From positions 106,904,881 through 106,968,880 of the forward strand of contig JALJCS010000001.1 of the NCBI GenBank assembly GCA_023055355.1: a stretch of DNA of 64,000 nucleotides, read 5' to 3'. Below the pieces are notes generated by a model. That model was not told where the DNA came from and did not search any database. It saw only the letters and a list, made by a program, of their open reading frames with translations. Below, one piece after another: positions 1 to 15,838 of this stretch. The DNA is from Agelaius tricolor (lineage: Eukaryota; Chordata; Aves; Passeriformes; Icteridae). The number at the start of each line of letters is the position of its first letter. Position 1 is the first letter of the stretch. The position numbers and the translations under genes are program-made.

Positions 1-1423
1 TTTTGTTTCCAAGAGTAAATGTGCTAAGCTGGTGTAAATTCTGTCTGAGGATGTTCATTTATGCGTCTTTTCAAGTTAAGATCATTTTAGAATTGCTAAC
101 TTGTTGTATTGCTTCTTTTGTCATTGATTCTGACATCTTTGACAAAATCTTTTATCTTTTGACAGTAGTATAGCTCTTTTTTTTCACTCTTTACCCTCAT
201 TAAATTACACTGCTCATACATCATCCACTTGAGAGATCATATTTCATACAATTATGATAATTAATTTGAAATGCCCAGGACTGTTAATTCTTATTGCTGT
301 CACCATCATAATACTGAATTAATGATAAAACTTTATGAAAATGTTCAAAAAAACGTATTTAGAAAACAGAATAGCAACAACATTTCAAATCAGTCATATC
401 ATAACAAAGCATTTGACATAATAGAGCATAAATGTCAAATGTAGCTGGAGACTAGAAAAAGATGGCAAATCTAATATATTGATAAGGCATAATGTTGTCT
501 TAATTTTCAGCATTTCCTTCAACTATGATATTTTTTCTTATATTTTCACACATTATATGCAAAGGTGAGGAAGGGATGGACAGGACTCAGTTTTTTATTT
601 ATTTTTTTCTAGTTGCCATATGCTGCATCTGATAAGTACTCAGGTGGCAAAAGAAAAAGTTTTATGGTGATCTTCAAGATCAAAACTGTTCCATGAACTG
701 AAGGTCTTTTCTGAACTTTAGTGGCACGTCAGTTCTCTCTTGTGGAACTATATGAGATGGGGTAGAGGGCTTTTTTCACTGCAGTACTGCAAAGCCTTTA
801 TTAGAAAAGAATTGTTACTGGAAATAAGCTGAATTGGGATTGGCTATTTGCAACTATAAAAGATGTTTGCACCCATGCTCTGATGTGCTTGCTTAGCATA
901 TTTAAGGAAAACAATAAAGCTGATTATTGCCTTGCTCTTCAGTTACAGCTGGTTATGCTGAAACAGCAGTACAATGGATTTAACATTCTGATGCTTAGAC
1001 CCGAGATGCAGAAAAATTAAGTGATATGCACAGTATCAGAATAGAAATCTTGACTGTCTATGGAGTTAAACCTAGATCCATGGTTTTCTTGTTCAGTGAT
1101 TTTTTTTAACCCTAAAACTAGTCTGTTCTATAGATGCTATTTTAGTAATTGCAACTTCAGTATTAGTCATGAATATAATTTTAAACACTTCTCCTTTCCT
1201 GTACTAAGTAACTGTTTAAAAATTACTATTTTTTTTTAGTCTAAAAGAAAGGGGGATTGGGATTTTAGTTTGGGTTGGTTTTTATTTTTTTCTGGCCTAG
1301 TCTAGACACTTATAAATTTTTTCATTATAATGAGATTTGTATTTCAAATGCATATACGTACCTGCACAGACATGTGTAATTAAAAATGCAGTTCTGCCTT
1401 TTTTTTGTTGTTTGCTTGTTTTA

Positions 1424-1612
1424 GAAAGGAGAATTTTTCTCAGATACTGAGAATTGGAACAGGCTGTCCAGAGAGATGGTGGGGTCACCATTCCTGGAAG
1501 TTTTCAAAGAAATTACTTGGTACTTAGTGCTATGCTTGAATTGGTGTGGTGGTCTTTGGTCAAAGGTAGGGCTCTGTGATCTTGGATAATGTTTCTATGA
1601 TTCTATTCTATT
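1424..1612 (+). mobile_element. CR1 LINE 3' fragment
   Basis: 5'-truncated CR1 in the same orientation as GRIK2. It retains the stretch that in CR1 reads as a tryptophan/asparagine-rich end of ORF2 (gaattggaacaggctgtcc, then a GGTGGGGTCACCA-like run) and the 3' untranslated end (gatcttggataatg, then ttctatgattctattcta). Its boundaries are approximate. The element is diverged and non-coding. Confidence 0.85.
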
Positions 1613-3940
1613 ACACAGTCTAGGAAAAAAAAGTCAGAACTACCTATCCTGAAACGTTTTCTCTGATTACTGGCATGGCTGCCATCCAAGAGATAGTTTT
1701 CAAAAGTATTTTCAGTAGGAAATAATGTAACTTTTATTTGCCCCCTGATACTCAGTGGTCCAGAACTGCCTTTCAGGGTAACTAGTACTTTTAGTTAGTG
1801 ATATGCTCAAAAGAATTGTATTACCAAAACCCCCCACCCTTTCCTTCCCCTCTTCTCAAGAATCCCAACTTGATCAAATTATTTTTTTCCTAAAGCATAA
1901 ACTGCTGCAATGTAAATTCTTTGAATGCGTTTGTATAGCCAAAAGGCCACATATGGGCAATGTGGCATTTGGAATTAATTCCTTAAGATATGATAGAACA
2001 TGTCCATATATTCTAAGGTTGTCCTGATTTATAAACAGTGGTTTGTATCTCTTTTGTACCTCTGAGGAAGGGTTTGGTGAGTAGTCACACTGTATGGTTT
2101 GATAAGGAGATAGGGACATAGGTATGGGTAGTTGGACATTGCGCTCACTTTCTACATCTGCACTTTTCCCCCAGAAGGAAATTATGTCATACAAATACAC
2201 CTCCAGAACTCATTTGAGAAAATACTACTATTATCATGGATGATTCTTGTGTATTGGCTTGCCCTCATTAATCTAATTTTTAAATTTTCAGCTAAAGACA
2301 TTTGAAACAGAACAGCTATACTTTTGACAAAGGGCTTGTTAAATAGAATTTTCTTAAAAGTCAGTTACCAGACACATTTCCTTCTTTTTACTGATATAGT
2401 ACTATTGTTTCCCTTGTAGAAGTCACATTTAACAGCAAAATAAGTCAACATAATATTATATTGAACTCCTCTTCATGTCCCTGCCTTTAATCATAGCACA
2501 TTTTAAATATTGTAAGTTGCAAATGGCATCAGACTCTAATGGATTAATACTTATAAAATATATACATGCATACACATATACTATTTGGATTGTTCTCCAA
2601 CCCTTTAACTATGAGATGGAAAAATCCTGCTAAAATGTTGGACTCTAAAGCTACTAATAAGAAGCTGCATTAATTATGAAAAGACAATTGTTTTTTCTGG
2701 ACTACATATCTTAGAACTTTTTCCATTAAAGAAACCATTGCTACTGTATTTAAATGGGATTAAATATAACTGGTGATCATTTTAAGGATGCTTTACACCG
2801 CTGGAATTGAGTGACATGATCTTAATGTACTACAAACCCTGAATATGAATAAATATGGAAGGTCCATCAAGCTATCTTTTTCCTTTGTCTCTATTTCCTC
2901 TGTGCTTTTCTCAATGGTGTTGCTGTATTAGATACAACAGCACAAGGAACACAGAACAGCCCACTGTTAGAAAAACCCTACCAGCTAGTGCAATTCCTTT
3001 TTAATCCTTTCACTAGTGATTTTTTTTTAGTTGAAGATGATAAAACTAAACTTTAGAGTTCATGGGTAATCTCTGCAAGTCATTTTGCAGCAATTAACTG
3101 TTCCAATTGACGTGAAACATTCTATCAATGCTAATAAACCAGCATTCTCCTCCCTTCTACCCATACCCCTTTCAAAGCCTAATACGCAGTGAGATTTTTC
3201 TGAGACATAACTAAAATAACTGGGCAGGGGGTTGTCAGGGAAGGAGAAGAGTACAGAGAGGTGTGAGAGGAAACAACTTGCTAAAAATAGAAAGACTGCT
3301 TTCTGGCGGTTCTGCAAAGCAGTATATTATTAGTTTTGAAATTTTTGACATGGTTAAGATAAAGAGTAGCCTTTAAAAGAGCATTAGTGTTTTCTTACAG
3401 AAAAAGGTTGATGTGTTCAGCCTATTGCAAAGTGCACTTGCTTGCATTCTTCCTGTGCAGCACAAAGGCAGCATTAATGGGAATGATAAATAGTTTGATG
3501 AGCAGGCCAGGTGGCGCAGCAATGGCCTGCAAGACTGCTGAGCTGGAGACAGGTTTTAAAACAAACTTGGGGTTCTTGCTTCCTGGACTGGTTGAAGTTG
3601 AACATGTCGAGGAGGTAATGTGATTGATCTCTTTGGAGGAAGATGCCAGCTGGAGAGCTCACAAGCTGCTCCTTCAGGATTCTCCTTAACGATGAATTGA
3701 TGGCAGCTTCTGAAAAGAGTTACTCACACCGCACTCTTCCCAGCCATTCAGAGGTAGGGCTCTAGCACAGTGGCTGCTAAAAGAAGGAATTGAGAGTTTG
3801 AAGGGACAGGAAAAAGGTGTCCCTGGTGAAAGAAAATGCAGGAAGTACATTCCCAAAATGCAGCTATTATTTCTATACTGTTGTAAAATAGATTTTTTTT
3901 TTAGGGGCTTATACACACAAATGGTTGTATTCTGTTCACT

Positions 3941-4033
3941 TTGGGTTTTTTTATTTGTTTTTGTTTTGTTTTTCTTGTGGGTTTTTTTGTTTGTTTGTTT
4001 GCATTTTTGGGGTTTCTTTTGGGTTTTTTTTTC
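3941..4033 (+). repeat. T/G-rich low-complexity tract
   Basis: Runs of T interrupted by GTTT and GGG units. The 96-codon open frame over it, rich in Phe, Val and Leu, is a composition artefact. Confidence 0.8.
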
Positions 4034-6608
4034 ATTATATATGAATCTTGTAAATCCTAGTAAAATAAGAGGTCACCTTTTCATATGAGGACTGCAATTC
4101 ATATTATATTTTAAAACAATTATTTTAAAATTATTCTACACAAGTGTTCAATTAAAAATATTCTAGATATCCTCAAAATCATGGTCAAGAAAAGACTTGT
4201 TTTGTTTTTAGCATCATAGCCCTTGTAGTTCTTGAATTATATTCCTCCCTTCATTGGAAGTTCTGATACTCTTCTGATAAGCTATGTATGTGTCCTTTTG
4301 AAGCTGTCCCTTACTGATTCAGAAACTTTATTTCTCAGTTCATGATAACTCGTTACTTTTATCCTGCATAACCAGCTTGTTATGACATTTCTTCTGATGT
4401 CAGACAACAGCAATGAAACTTTGGTATTATCAGTAGCTTAAGAATTTTAGTCAATGTGTAAATATGTTTGTTGACTTGAAATGAACAATATGCACAAAGG
4501 ATAGAAGAATAGAAATTGAGTCCCACAGACAAACTGCACATAGTAGGAACAACCAATCTTCTTTGAGTCTTAGGAATCCCAATCATCCAGATGGAGAAAG
4601 TGAAAAAAAGAGAAGAAATTTTGGTAACATCTAAAAATGATAGCAAACAATAATTTTTCTGATTACACCTGGTGTATTCAGGACTAAATGTTGAGGAGAA
4701 TAAATAAGGAAGAGCTCATTTTTTGTTACTCCAAGGCATTAGTTTTACTGTTAAAAGCCTTTAAAATTTGATATCTGATAGCTGCAAAAAACTGAACTCC
4801 AAACAGTTTGTTACTATAAAGATAGGGGAACAATTTATTTATATCCTACATGTATTGCCTGGTTAGTCCTCAGCTATTTAGTGTTCTGATCTCCAGGAAC
4901 TTTTTTGGCCATTGTTACAGCAAAAACTACTCCAGCAGAAGCCAGGATGTTAGGGTATTCAGGAGAAGAGAAGATCAGTGGCAGGCAGGTGTTGGAAAGA
5001 AGCCCTTCTATGGTTCTTTCCATAGACGAACCCAAGGGCTGCAAGAACAGGACCTTGTTCTTTTGGTTTATATCTTTCCAGTGCTTAATTTTTAATTTGG
5101 TTACGAATAATGACCCACTGTTCAATATTTAATCTAGAAAAGATTTTGTTTGTGTATGGTGGTGGTTTTGTTTGTTTGTTTGTTTTTAGATAAATTATTC
5201 TGTTCTTTTTCAGGAAATTATTTTGGTGGGTTTTACTTTTCAGTAAAACTGATTTATTCTTTGCACACTTTTAAAAACACAAATGCTACATCCCAAATGG
5301 TAGATGCAGTGTACAAGGAAACCTCTAGCCTTTAATTAGTATTTGAAAGAGCCATCTTTTGAAGTATGATCCAGAACTGGAATCAGTTCCCTCTGATCTC
5401 AGCTCCCACTAATGCCTGAATGGGAAAATCCTGCTTCTCAACATTTTACCAGAGAAATAAAAAGTATCAGAGTAAGGTATGCTCAGCACTGTCTGATATT
5501 TTTTTGTTCTGTGAGGTGTTTCTCTGCAGCAAGGAGCTGTAGGGTAACTGTGGCAGTGGTACTCTCCACCTGTGACGCACCTTCACAGCAGCGCCCCACA
5601 CCGCGCACGCTCCACAGAGACACATGTCGTCACTCCCTTGCAAGTGAGGGGGGTTTGTTTTCCAAAATCATCCTGTTGAGAGCCCAGCAAGCTGGAAACT
5701 GTTGAACATATGCCAGTAAAGAATTTATTCCTTATAGTGGGTGGCCAAGTGGACCACTGAAGTGAGTCATTTAGTAGAGTGGAACATGTTTTGTTCCCTG
5801 TAATAATCCATCTCAACTTTACAACTTTACTGGTGGCTGGAAACATGATGACATATATATTTTAAAATCTTAAAAATGGATGTACTCACTCTAACTATTA
5901 CTAAAATTAAATATTCTGCTACATGTAGAAGCTATGAAAAATATTACCCATTGAAAGTTTAAGGTTTATTTTTATTTCACATTGATGAGGACAGGAGAAA
6001 AACATATCTTTGAAAAACTTGGAATTTTCTTGTGTCTCAGATTTAATTTATCTTAAAATATATTTTGAGAAATCTCACTGGTTACTATTTGTAATTGACA
6101 GTTATTGAAAGCATAAATACTTCTTCCTGTGCTTGCCTGCACATCTGTACTGTCCCAGCACTGAGGTCCAGTCAGTGCATTGCAGAAATATGCATTTGCA
6201 GGTTTTCTTCCCCACATTCTCACGCTCAGGTTTCTTTGGTAGCCTTCTACCTTTTGTACTGCCTTCCAATGCGGTACTTTGTTTATTCCTCATCACTTCT
6301 TATCACTTCTCTATCAGATACAGAGGTAACCCAGAAGGCAGACACTATCATAGCATTCTCCTTGTCAGACTTTAATTACACTAGTTCCTGCATCTGTCAA
6401 TCTCCTATTTCAAATTTTGGTGTGATTTTTTCTTTCTCTGAGGTAGTCCAATAATGATAAAATTTATGAAGATTACAAATTTTTTTTTTTTTTTAAATTC
6501 TTGTATAGCCCAGTTAGGACCTTTAAGGACTTATGTTCTTGGGTAATTCTCTGGAACAGAACAAAGTTTGGAAGTTTTGAAATCATTGGGTTTCGCTCAC
6601 TGCCATTT

Positions 6609-6747
6609 CCTGAGGTTATCACGGTTAGAGCATAGAGCTAATAGCACCAAGGTTATGGGTTCAACTCCTGTGTGGGCCATTCACTTAAGAGCTGGACTTG
6701 ATGGTCTTTGCAGGTTCCTTCCAACTCAGAATATTCTGTGGTTATCA
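6609..6747 (+). mobile_element. tRNA-Ile-derived SINE with CR1-like tail (TguSINE1 type)
   Basis: The head aligns with tRNA-Ile: an A-box-like ggttagagca, an anticodon arm gctaatagc with anticodon AAT, then caccaaggttatgggttca with a B-box-like ggttcaactcc and a gggcca 3' end (to about 6680). The tail, gagctggacttgatggtct then ccttccaactcagaatatt, resembles a CR1 3' end, as expected of a SINE mobilised by CR1 machinery. From memory, this chimeric arrangement is described for TguSINE1 of passerine birds. The acceptor and D arms are degraded, so it is not a working tRNA gene. Confidence 0.8.
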
Positions 6748-7850
6748 AACTAATTAAGCTATATGCTTAATTCATTAGGCTATTGGAAAACAATTACTTC
6801 AAAAACTCCTGTAGGCAAGAAAACACTTCTTGCCATGCTGTAACAAATCTTGGACCTACAGTAAAAGACCAAAACTGTATTGTATTGGTGCAACCAGTGG
6901 GGATAGATCAAGGGACCTGTCAGTTTGTATTTTCTTACATTTGTTTACAAAAATTTTGTAATCTAAACTTGCTGCAGAAAAAAAAGCAACATCTCTTTTC
7001 CTTTTCTTCCTATCCCATTTCAAAGTTTCTTGGCAGCTTAACTGTCCATCCCATCTCCAGAGGTGTAACAAAGGTGATTGGTGTAACACCTGAAAATATG
7101 CTTAAAACACGCACATTAGGGACTCTGCCCTTTTGAGTAAGAATGCTTTGAAAGAGCAGTTTGCACTCAAGAAAGAACGGTTAGTCTTCCCTTTAACATT
7201 TGGTATATTAAAAATACTCAGTACTTGTACAGAAAACTTGAACATCATGAATCACTGTAATGTTTCATACAATCAAATTAATTTCAAAGTCACTTCCAAA
7301 AACATAGTAAGTTTTGTTCTGGAGTCGTTTTAATTCCAAAACTGGCAGAGTAGTGTAAAGCTACTTCTGTTTCTCGCTGTTCTTGAAAAGTGATTCAGTA
7401 TAGACATATGAGAAGAGATTTGAGAATGTTATACAGTGGTGAAATGATTCACAACTTTGTATGTAAACTTGATTTATTATTTGGGAGACTGTCTAGTCTG
7501 ATTAAAAACTATTAGTCTGGGATATGGCTTTAATTGAATTAGAGTAATATGTTCTTCGAAGAGGAATGTCACAGTTGCATGATAAGGCTAGAGGAAGATT
7601 TGTCTGTCTGAAGGTAATCCTAAATGAGGCTCCTTATTCTCCATTAATATTAAGGGAAAAGAGACTTGTACTAAAGTGTTGGGAGTACAGATACTTCTTA
7701 ATTTTTCTTTATAACAACATTTTTGTGTATCAGTTCCAACCAAATGAGAAAGGGAAAAAAATCTGGAAACTTTGAATGCTTATAGTATATTCTCCTGCTA
7801 GTAATTCAGGTTCTTGTTGTGATAATTTTCCTGACTCCTGTTTTCTTTAA

Positions 7851-8051
<201 letters not shown>

Positions 8052-8497
8052 TAGATGTCTTAATCTTTTTCATCCCTAATAAATAAAAGTATTATCCAGA
8101 CCTATTGGTATTTAACAAGCAGGGAAAGTGTATGTCTGTTTTACTCAGGCCTTACTGAAAATCAGCCAAGGATTTCAGAGGCAGTTTTATTGGTGACACA
8201 AAAGGTAGGTGCTTTAATTATGCTTTTATAATGAAAGAGTTTAAATAATTTATGTTCAGGAGGAACATGAAGACATATTAATCTTTCAACTATGAAGAAC
8301 TGGTACTTTGGAGAATTGATGCTTAAAGCATGGTTTTAAATGCTTGATTAATGTTATTTTATACATCAAATCTTTATGTATGTATGTATTTATATATTTG
8401 TTTTTATTTGAGGCCTCTAGGATGTGTATTCCTAATCAGAGACTGATATCTGAACAGTATGTTATCAAAAGACCACTTTGATGTCTTCCATTGAGAG

Positions 8498-8503
8498 GAC
8501 AGA
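8498..8503. repeat. Target-site duplication, left copy
   Basis: GACAGA immediately before the LTR start. It is identical to the six bases at 8875-8880 just after the LTR end. Confidence 0.85.
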
Positions 8504-8874
8504 TGTCACAGACGTTTTATGAAAAATCCTTTCCTTAGGATTTTTTCTCCTGAGAAGCCGAGAGGCCTCAGGAATAAAATGTAAACAGTGGTTATCTGCT
8601 GCTGTGGAATGCAACAGGTGGATCTGTGATTGGTTGTTTCTAATTAATGGCCAGTCAGAGTCCAGCTATCTTGGACTCTCTCGGTCAGTCACAAGCTTTT
8701 GTTATCATTCCTTTTCTATTCTTAGCTAGCCTTCTGATCAGATCCTTTCTTCTATTCTTTTAGTATAGTTTTAATATATTATATATCATAAAATAATTAA
8801 TCAAGCCTTCTGAAACATGGAGTCAACATTCTTGTCTCTTCCCTCATCCTGGGACTCCTGCGAACACCATCACA
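8504..8874 (+). mobile_element. Solo LTR of an endogenous retrovirus, sense orientation
   Basis: A 371-bp element with TG...CA termini (TGTCACAG at the start, CATCACA at the end), flanked on both sides by the direct repeat GACAGA (8498-8503 and 8875-8880). A 6-bp target-site duplication is typical of class II (ERVK-like) integrations. The sequence resembles an LTR family common in songbird genomes (recalled, not searched). There is no internal retroviral sequence and no second LTR, so it is a recombined solo LTR. The A/T-rich stretch near 8786-8800, where a polyadenylation signal would be expected, lacks a canonical AATAAA. Confidence 0.88.
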
Positions 8875-8880
8875 GACAGA
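8875..8880. repeat. Target-site duplication, right copy
   Basis: GACAGA immediately after the LTR end, matching 8498-8503. A perfect pair suggests no rearrangement other than LTR-LTR recombination since insertion. Confidence 0.85.
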
Positions 8881-11815
8881 ATCGATATCTCAGAGCCATA
8901 TTTGCTTTGCACTAATAATGGAACTGCAAAACAACCAAGTACATTTGGGTTGATGCTTTCAAAATATTGTGCACAGATTAAATGAGTAGGTGAGATACAG
9001 CAAAATTCCAAATATTTAACTGGCTCAGAGATGATCTTCCCCATAGTTTTTTAGTTAAGCTATGACTTCCAATAAAGAGGATAGGAGGAATACCTAAACT
9101 GAAACAGTATTCTGCACTTCTAATGCATAGCTTTTACTGACTTTAATTCAAGTTTATTCTATGTTTGCTAGAAAACTGCAGGGTCTAAATTGAAAACAAA
9201 ATGTATTTAAGAGCTGGAAATATGTGTCTCATTAGAGGTACTTACAGGTATTATTGTGGGTATAATTAAAATTGCTAATAAATCTACATGTATAATATAA
9301 TTTCTTTTCTTTATTGTTCATTGATTGAAAAACTTTTATTAGTTCCTAGTCATTTTAAACCTCTGCTAGTGGTTTTTTATAAACATAAGCCATCCTAGTT
9401 ATTCTGGTTGTTTAGACCAAATCATTGAATGTACATTTAATTATTTTAAATATTTAAAATCTAAACAATGCAAATGGGAAATGTGTTGATGGCAATATTA
9501 AGCTGCAATACCAACAATAACTCCATTGAGATACATTAGTTATACACTACCTAGAAATTTTTAGTTGAAAAAACTCTTTTATTTCACAGTATACAACATT
9601 GTGAAAAATGTATGAATAGAGGGAAATGGGAACAAAATTAAAACCATTGTATCTTCAATGATGTCCCAGGACCCAAGAGTAAGCATTAAGCCTCTTTAAA
9701 TCAAATAGTGGACTGTTTCATCAGAGCACACAGGTTATCCTAAAGATTACAGAGGGAAGATACAGAAAAAAATCTTTGTTTAGATCTTTATACAGATTCT
9801 GTAGATTTTTACTTTTCCATTCAGGTCCTATACTGCAATGCTCTAAATATGCCCAAAATTTGTAGTTTTGAAGCTGAATGTGAGCACTTGCCACTGAAAT
9901 TGACTCAAGAGGTGTTGAGAATATATTTATTATTTAATGTTAATATTCCAAATATAGTGTTTTAAAGTGATTATTAAAAAAAATATTTATATATCCATTT
10001 CTCAATTATTGACTGATCAGATTTTTTTCCCTGTTAATGGAGGGATGAATCTTGGGAGACATGACAAGGAGTTTCATTTTGAGAGGATAATTGGAAAGAT
10101 TAACAGTGGAGCTGGTGGAAGACTACACAAGTTGAAAATAAAGAAAGCGAAGTACCTTGAGAACCTAGTGAAACAGCAACTACATTTTTCTGGCCAAAAA
10201 TATATAATGAAAAGTAAAAAAAAAAATCCCATCAATCAGACAAACATACTTAAATTAAGGCGAATCTCATTGTTATCTACATCACCAGGCAACCAGGGAA
10301 ACCATACATAATTTAAAAGGTTAGGGAAGCACTGTAATAATGAGAACTGAGAAATTAAAATGTTTGAAGAGGAAAAAGAAGTGAGATCTTTAGAGAAGTG
10401 AGAAGGTGAAAGCAGGAAGACCTGGAAAAGAGACAGCATCATTGCACAGCAGAATAAGGAACAACTGTAGGATGGTGTGTAGGGATACTTTGGAGCATGA
10501 AAGACTTGACTAGAAGCAGTTTTGATATAGGTGACTGCAAATCAGTCACCTATACACATATAGAGGAAGACATTTTAGTTTTATGAAAAAAAAAGTTCTT
10601 ATAAAAGCTAAGAATATTTGTAGTTTAGAGTTCCTAATGAAGTTGTGATATTTCTTATGGGAATGTGGTTTTCCTGTGTTCGAGACTTTAATTTCTACTG
10701 GAACACTGTACTCTAGTTCTAAGTACTGTTGTGGAGTTGTCAGTACATTAGTATAGGCATTCTTTGGAAAAGTGATGTTTTTTCAAAATCTGGTTTAAAA
10801 TATTATAAAATCTGATTTACAACTTGTGTTTGGATTAGTTTTCGATTTTTTTCTTTTGAAAAGATCATATAGACTATTAATTTCATCATTTTTCAGACAA
10901 TGTCACAAGTAAAAAGGCTCCTACAGCCTTCAGAATGCTGATAGTTCTTTTTAATACAAATTCTGGTATTGTCACAGTAGTATAATTGTGGCCTTCAGTG
11001 TCTTTAAGGAGTCCATCTGGTAGCAACTTGGCGAAGAATTCTTTTGATAGTTCCTGGACAGGAAGAAAATACTAAGACAACTTTTGTGAAGAGCATGAAG
11101 ATAAATGCTTTTCTGGGGAAAATGCCCTTAGTGAATAAACATGATGAAACGTAGTTTTTAATCTAAATATTTTTTTATGCAGTTGAGAGGAAAGCATGAA
11201 CTTTTAAAATGCACAGTTTATCAAAAACTACTTCGTATTACATAGATGGAAAGAGCGATGAAGGTACTTGAGAGATACCTGAATTTATAAATGATTCTAT
11301 GGATATTTGTTCATTTTTATTTAAGTAATATCTCTCTTGCTGTTCAGAACTTGACTTGAGAATTTTCTTCCGTGGCTGGAAAAATGTACACATGTATAAT
11401 ATAAGCTTGGCTCCTTCTTTTAAACGCATTCATCAAAATAGAAAAAAATCCTATTAGGTAATTCATTTTAAAGAAAAGGTTCAATAATGAATGAAAATAT
11501 TGTCGACTCAAATTATGTGTTGTAACTTAATGTATCCATTAGTATGTAAAAATACAAGCCTCTTTCACATTTACTGCACTAAACAGTCCAATAATATTCT
11601 TTCTATCAGAAGATCTGGTTCATAAATTCCTTTAATAGTCAGTAATCTTCTCTAACTGCTAAGAAATTACTTGCTTGACCTAATTTTAGCATAATTCCAA
11701 CCCAATAGCCTCATCTTAGTAGTGTTCTTTTGCAGTGTTTCATTTGCCATGTGAGTGTGATAAAAATGTATTATATGGCCTCAGAAACATTAATCTTTTG
11801 TTTATTTTTTTCAAG

Positions 11816-11869
11816 GCTTTAGCTATGGGGATGATGACAGAATACTATCACTATATCTTTACCACACTG
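11816..11869 (+). CDS. GRIK2: GRIK2 coding exon (54 bp), amino-terminal domain
   Basis: Short in-frame exon (phase 0 at both ends) encoding 18 residues, ALAMGMMTEYYHYIFTTL, about residues 242-259 of GluK2. The acceptor is a T-rich tract ending ttcaag, and the donor is CTG|gtaagt, a near-perfect U1 match. It follows the 182-bp exon in frame. The YHYIFTTL reading fits GluK2; GluK1 is recalled as having ILFMGMM and YYHYFFTTL, and GluK3 YYHFIFTTL. A 54-bp exon at this place matches the recalled vertebrate GRIK exon order (182, 54, 174, 144, 108). Because it is a multiple of three, skipping it would keep frame but remove part of the amino-terminal domain fold. Confidence 0.96.
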
Positions 11870-15006
<3,137 letters not shown>

Positions 15007-15750
15007 TGAATACCAGTATTTGGTTCCTTTTATAATATGTTTGTGAAGCTAAAAAAAAAATATAACTTTATCCTGTTAAAAATGTTTAGAGGTATGTAAC
15101 CAAATATTACTGTAAACATAAGTCCGAGAGTAACTGTCATGTTTCTGTTAATGTTTTGCAGATGGAGTACATGATTATATTAACTTTTTTTCAAAATTAC
15201 ATGTACTGTATTTTTTTTCAAATTATAATGCCATATTCTAAATATCAGATTCACCTAATTTCCTTAATTTGCTGGTGAAATTTTTTTATGGGAAAAAAAT
15301 CAAGCTAATGAAAATTATCTCTTTCTCTACATTTCGTGCCTTATTCATTTAAGATTCAATCATTAATAATGTGTACTTTCTAATGTTTGCATGAATCAGG
15401 TTTTAAAATATTTTATTAATATTATGAACAGGACCTCATTACTATCTTTTGTCCTTTCTGTTCTTTCAGATTCATCTGATAATTAATCTGTTTTTTTGTT
15501 TTCATTTTTTTCCTTCCATTTTGTCACTAGTCTTTGGCCTCCCTTCAGTTCATAAAAATCTCAGCTATATTCCTGCAAACAAACTTTCATTGCTAGGTTT
15601 TGGTGAGTTTCTGCTCGTTAGTTGGAATTCGATCTGGAATTATAATATCAGGAAGGAAATTATTTTAAAAGATATTCTACATTAGGTCAGCTTTAGTCTT
15701 CAAATTTGTTGAAAGATTTTCCGCTTTGGCCCCTTAGCAATTTAGGTAGT

Positions 15751-15838
15751 TGGGTTTTGTTTGACTTTGTTTTTTATTTGTTGGTAATTTTTTTTTTGTT
15801 GTTGTTGTTAGGTGGTTTTTTTGTTTGGTTTTTTTTAG
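15751..15838 (+). repeat. T/G-rich low-complexity tract
   Basis: T runs with GTT and GTTT units, similar in kind to 3941-4033. Non-coding. Confidence 0.75.

Noticed and set aside
1297..1491. 64-codon - strand open frame
   Set aside because: It overlaps the CR1 fragment on the opposite strand and has no recognisable domain.
6611..6680. tRNA-Ile gene
   Set aside because: The acceptor and D arms are degraded and the sequence continues into a CR1-like tail, so it is the head of a SINE.
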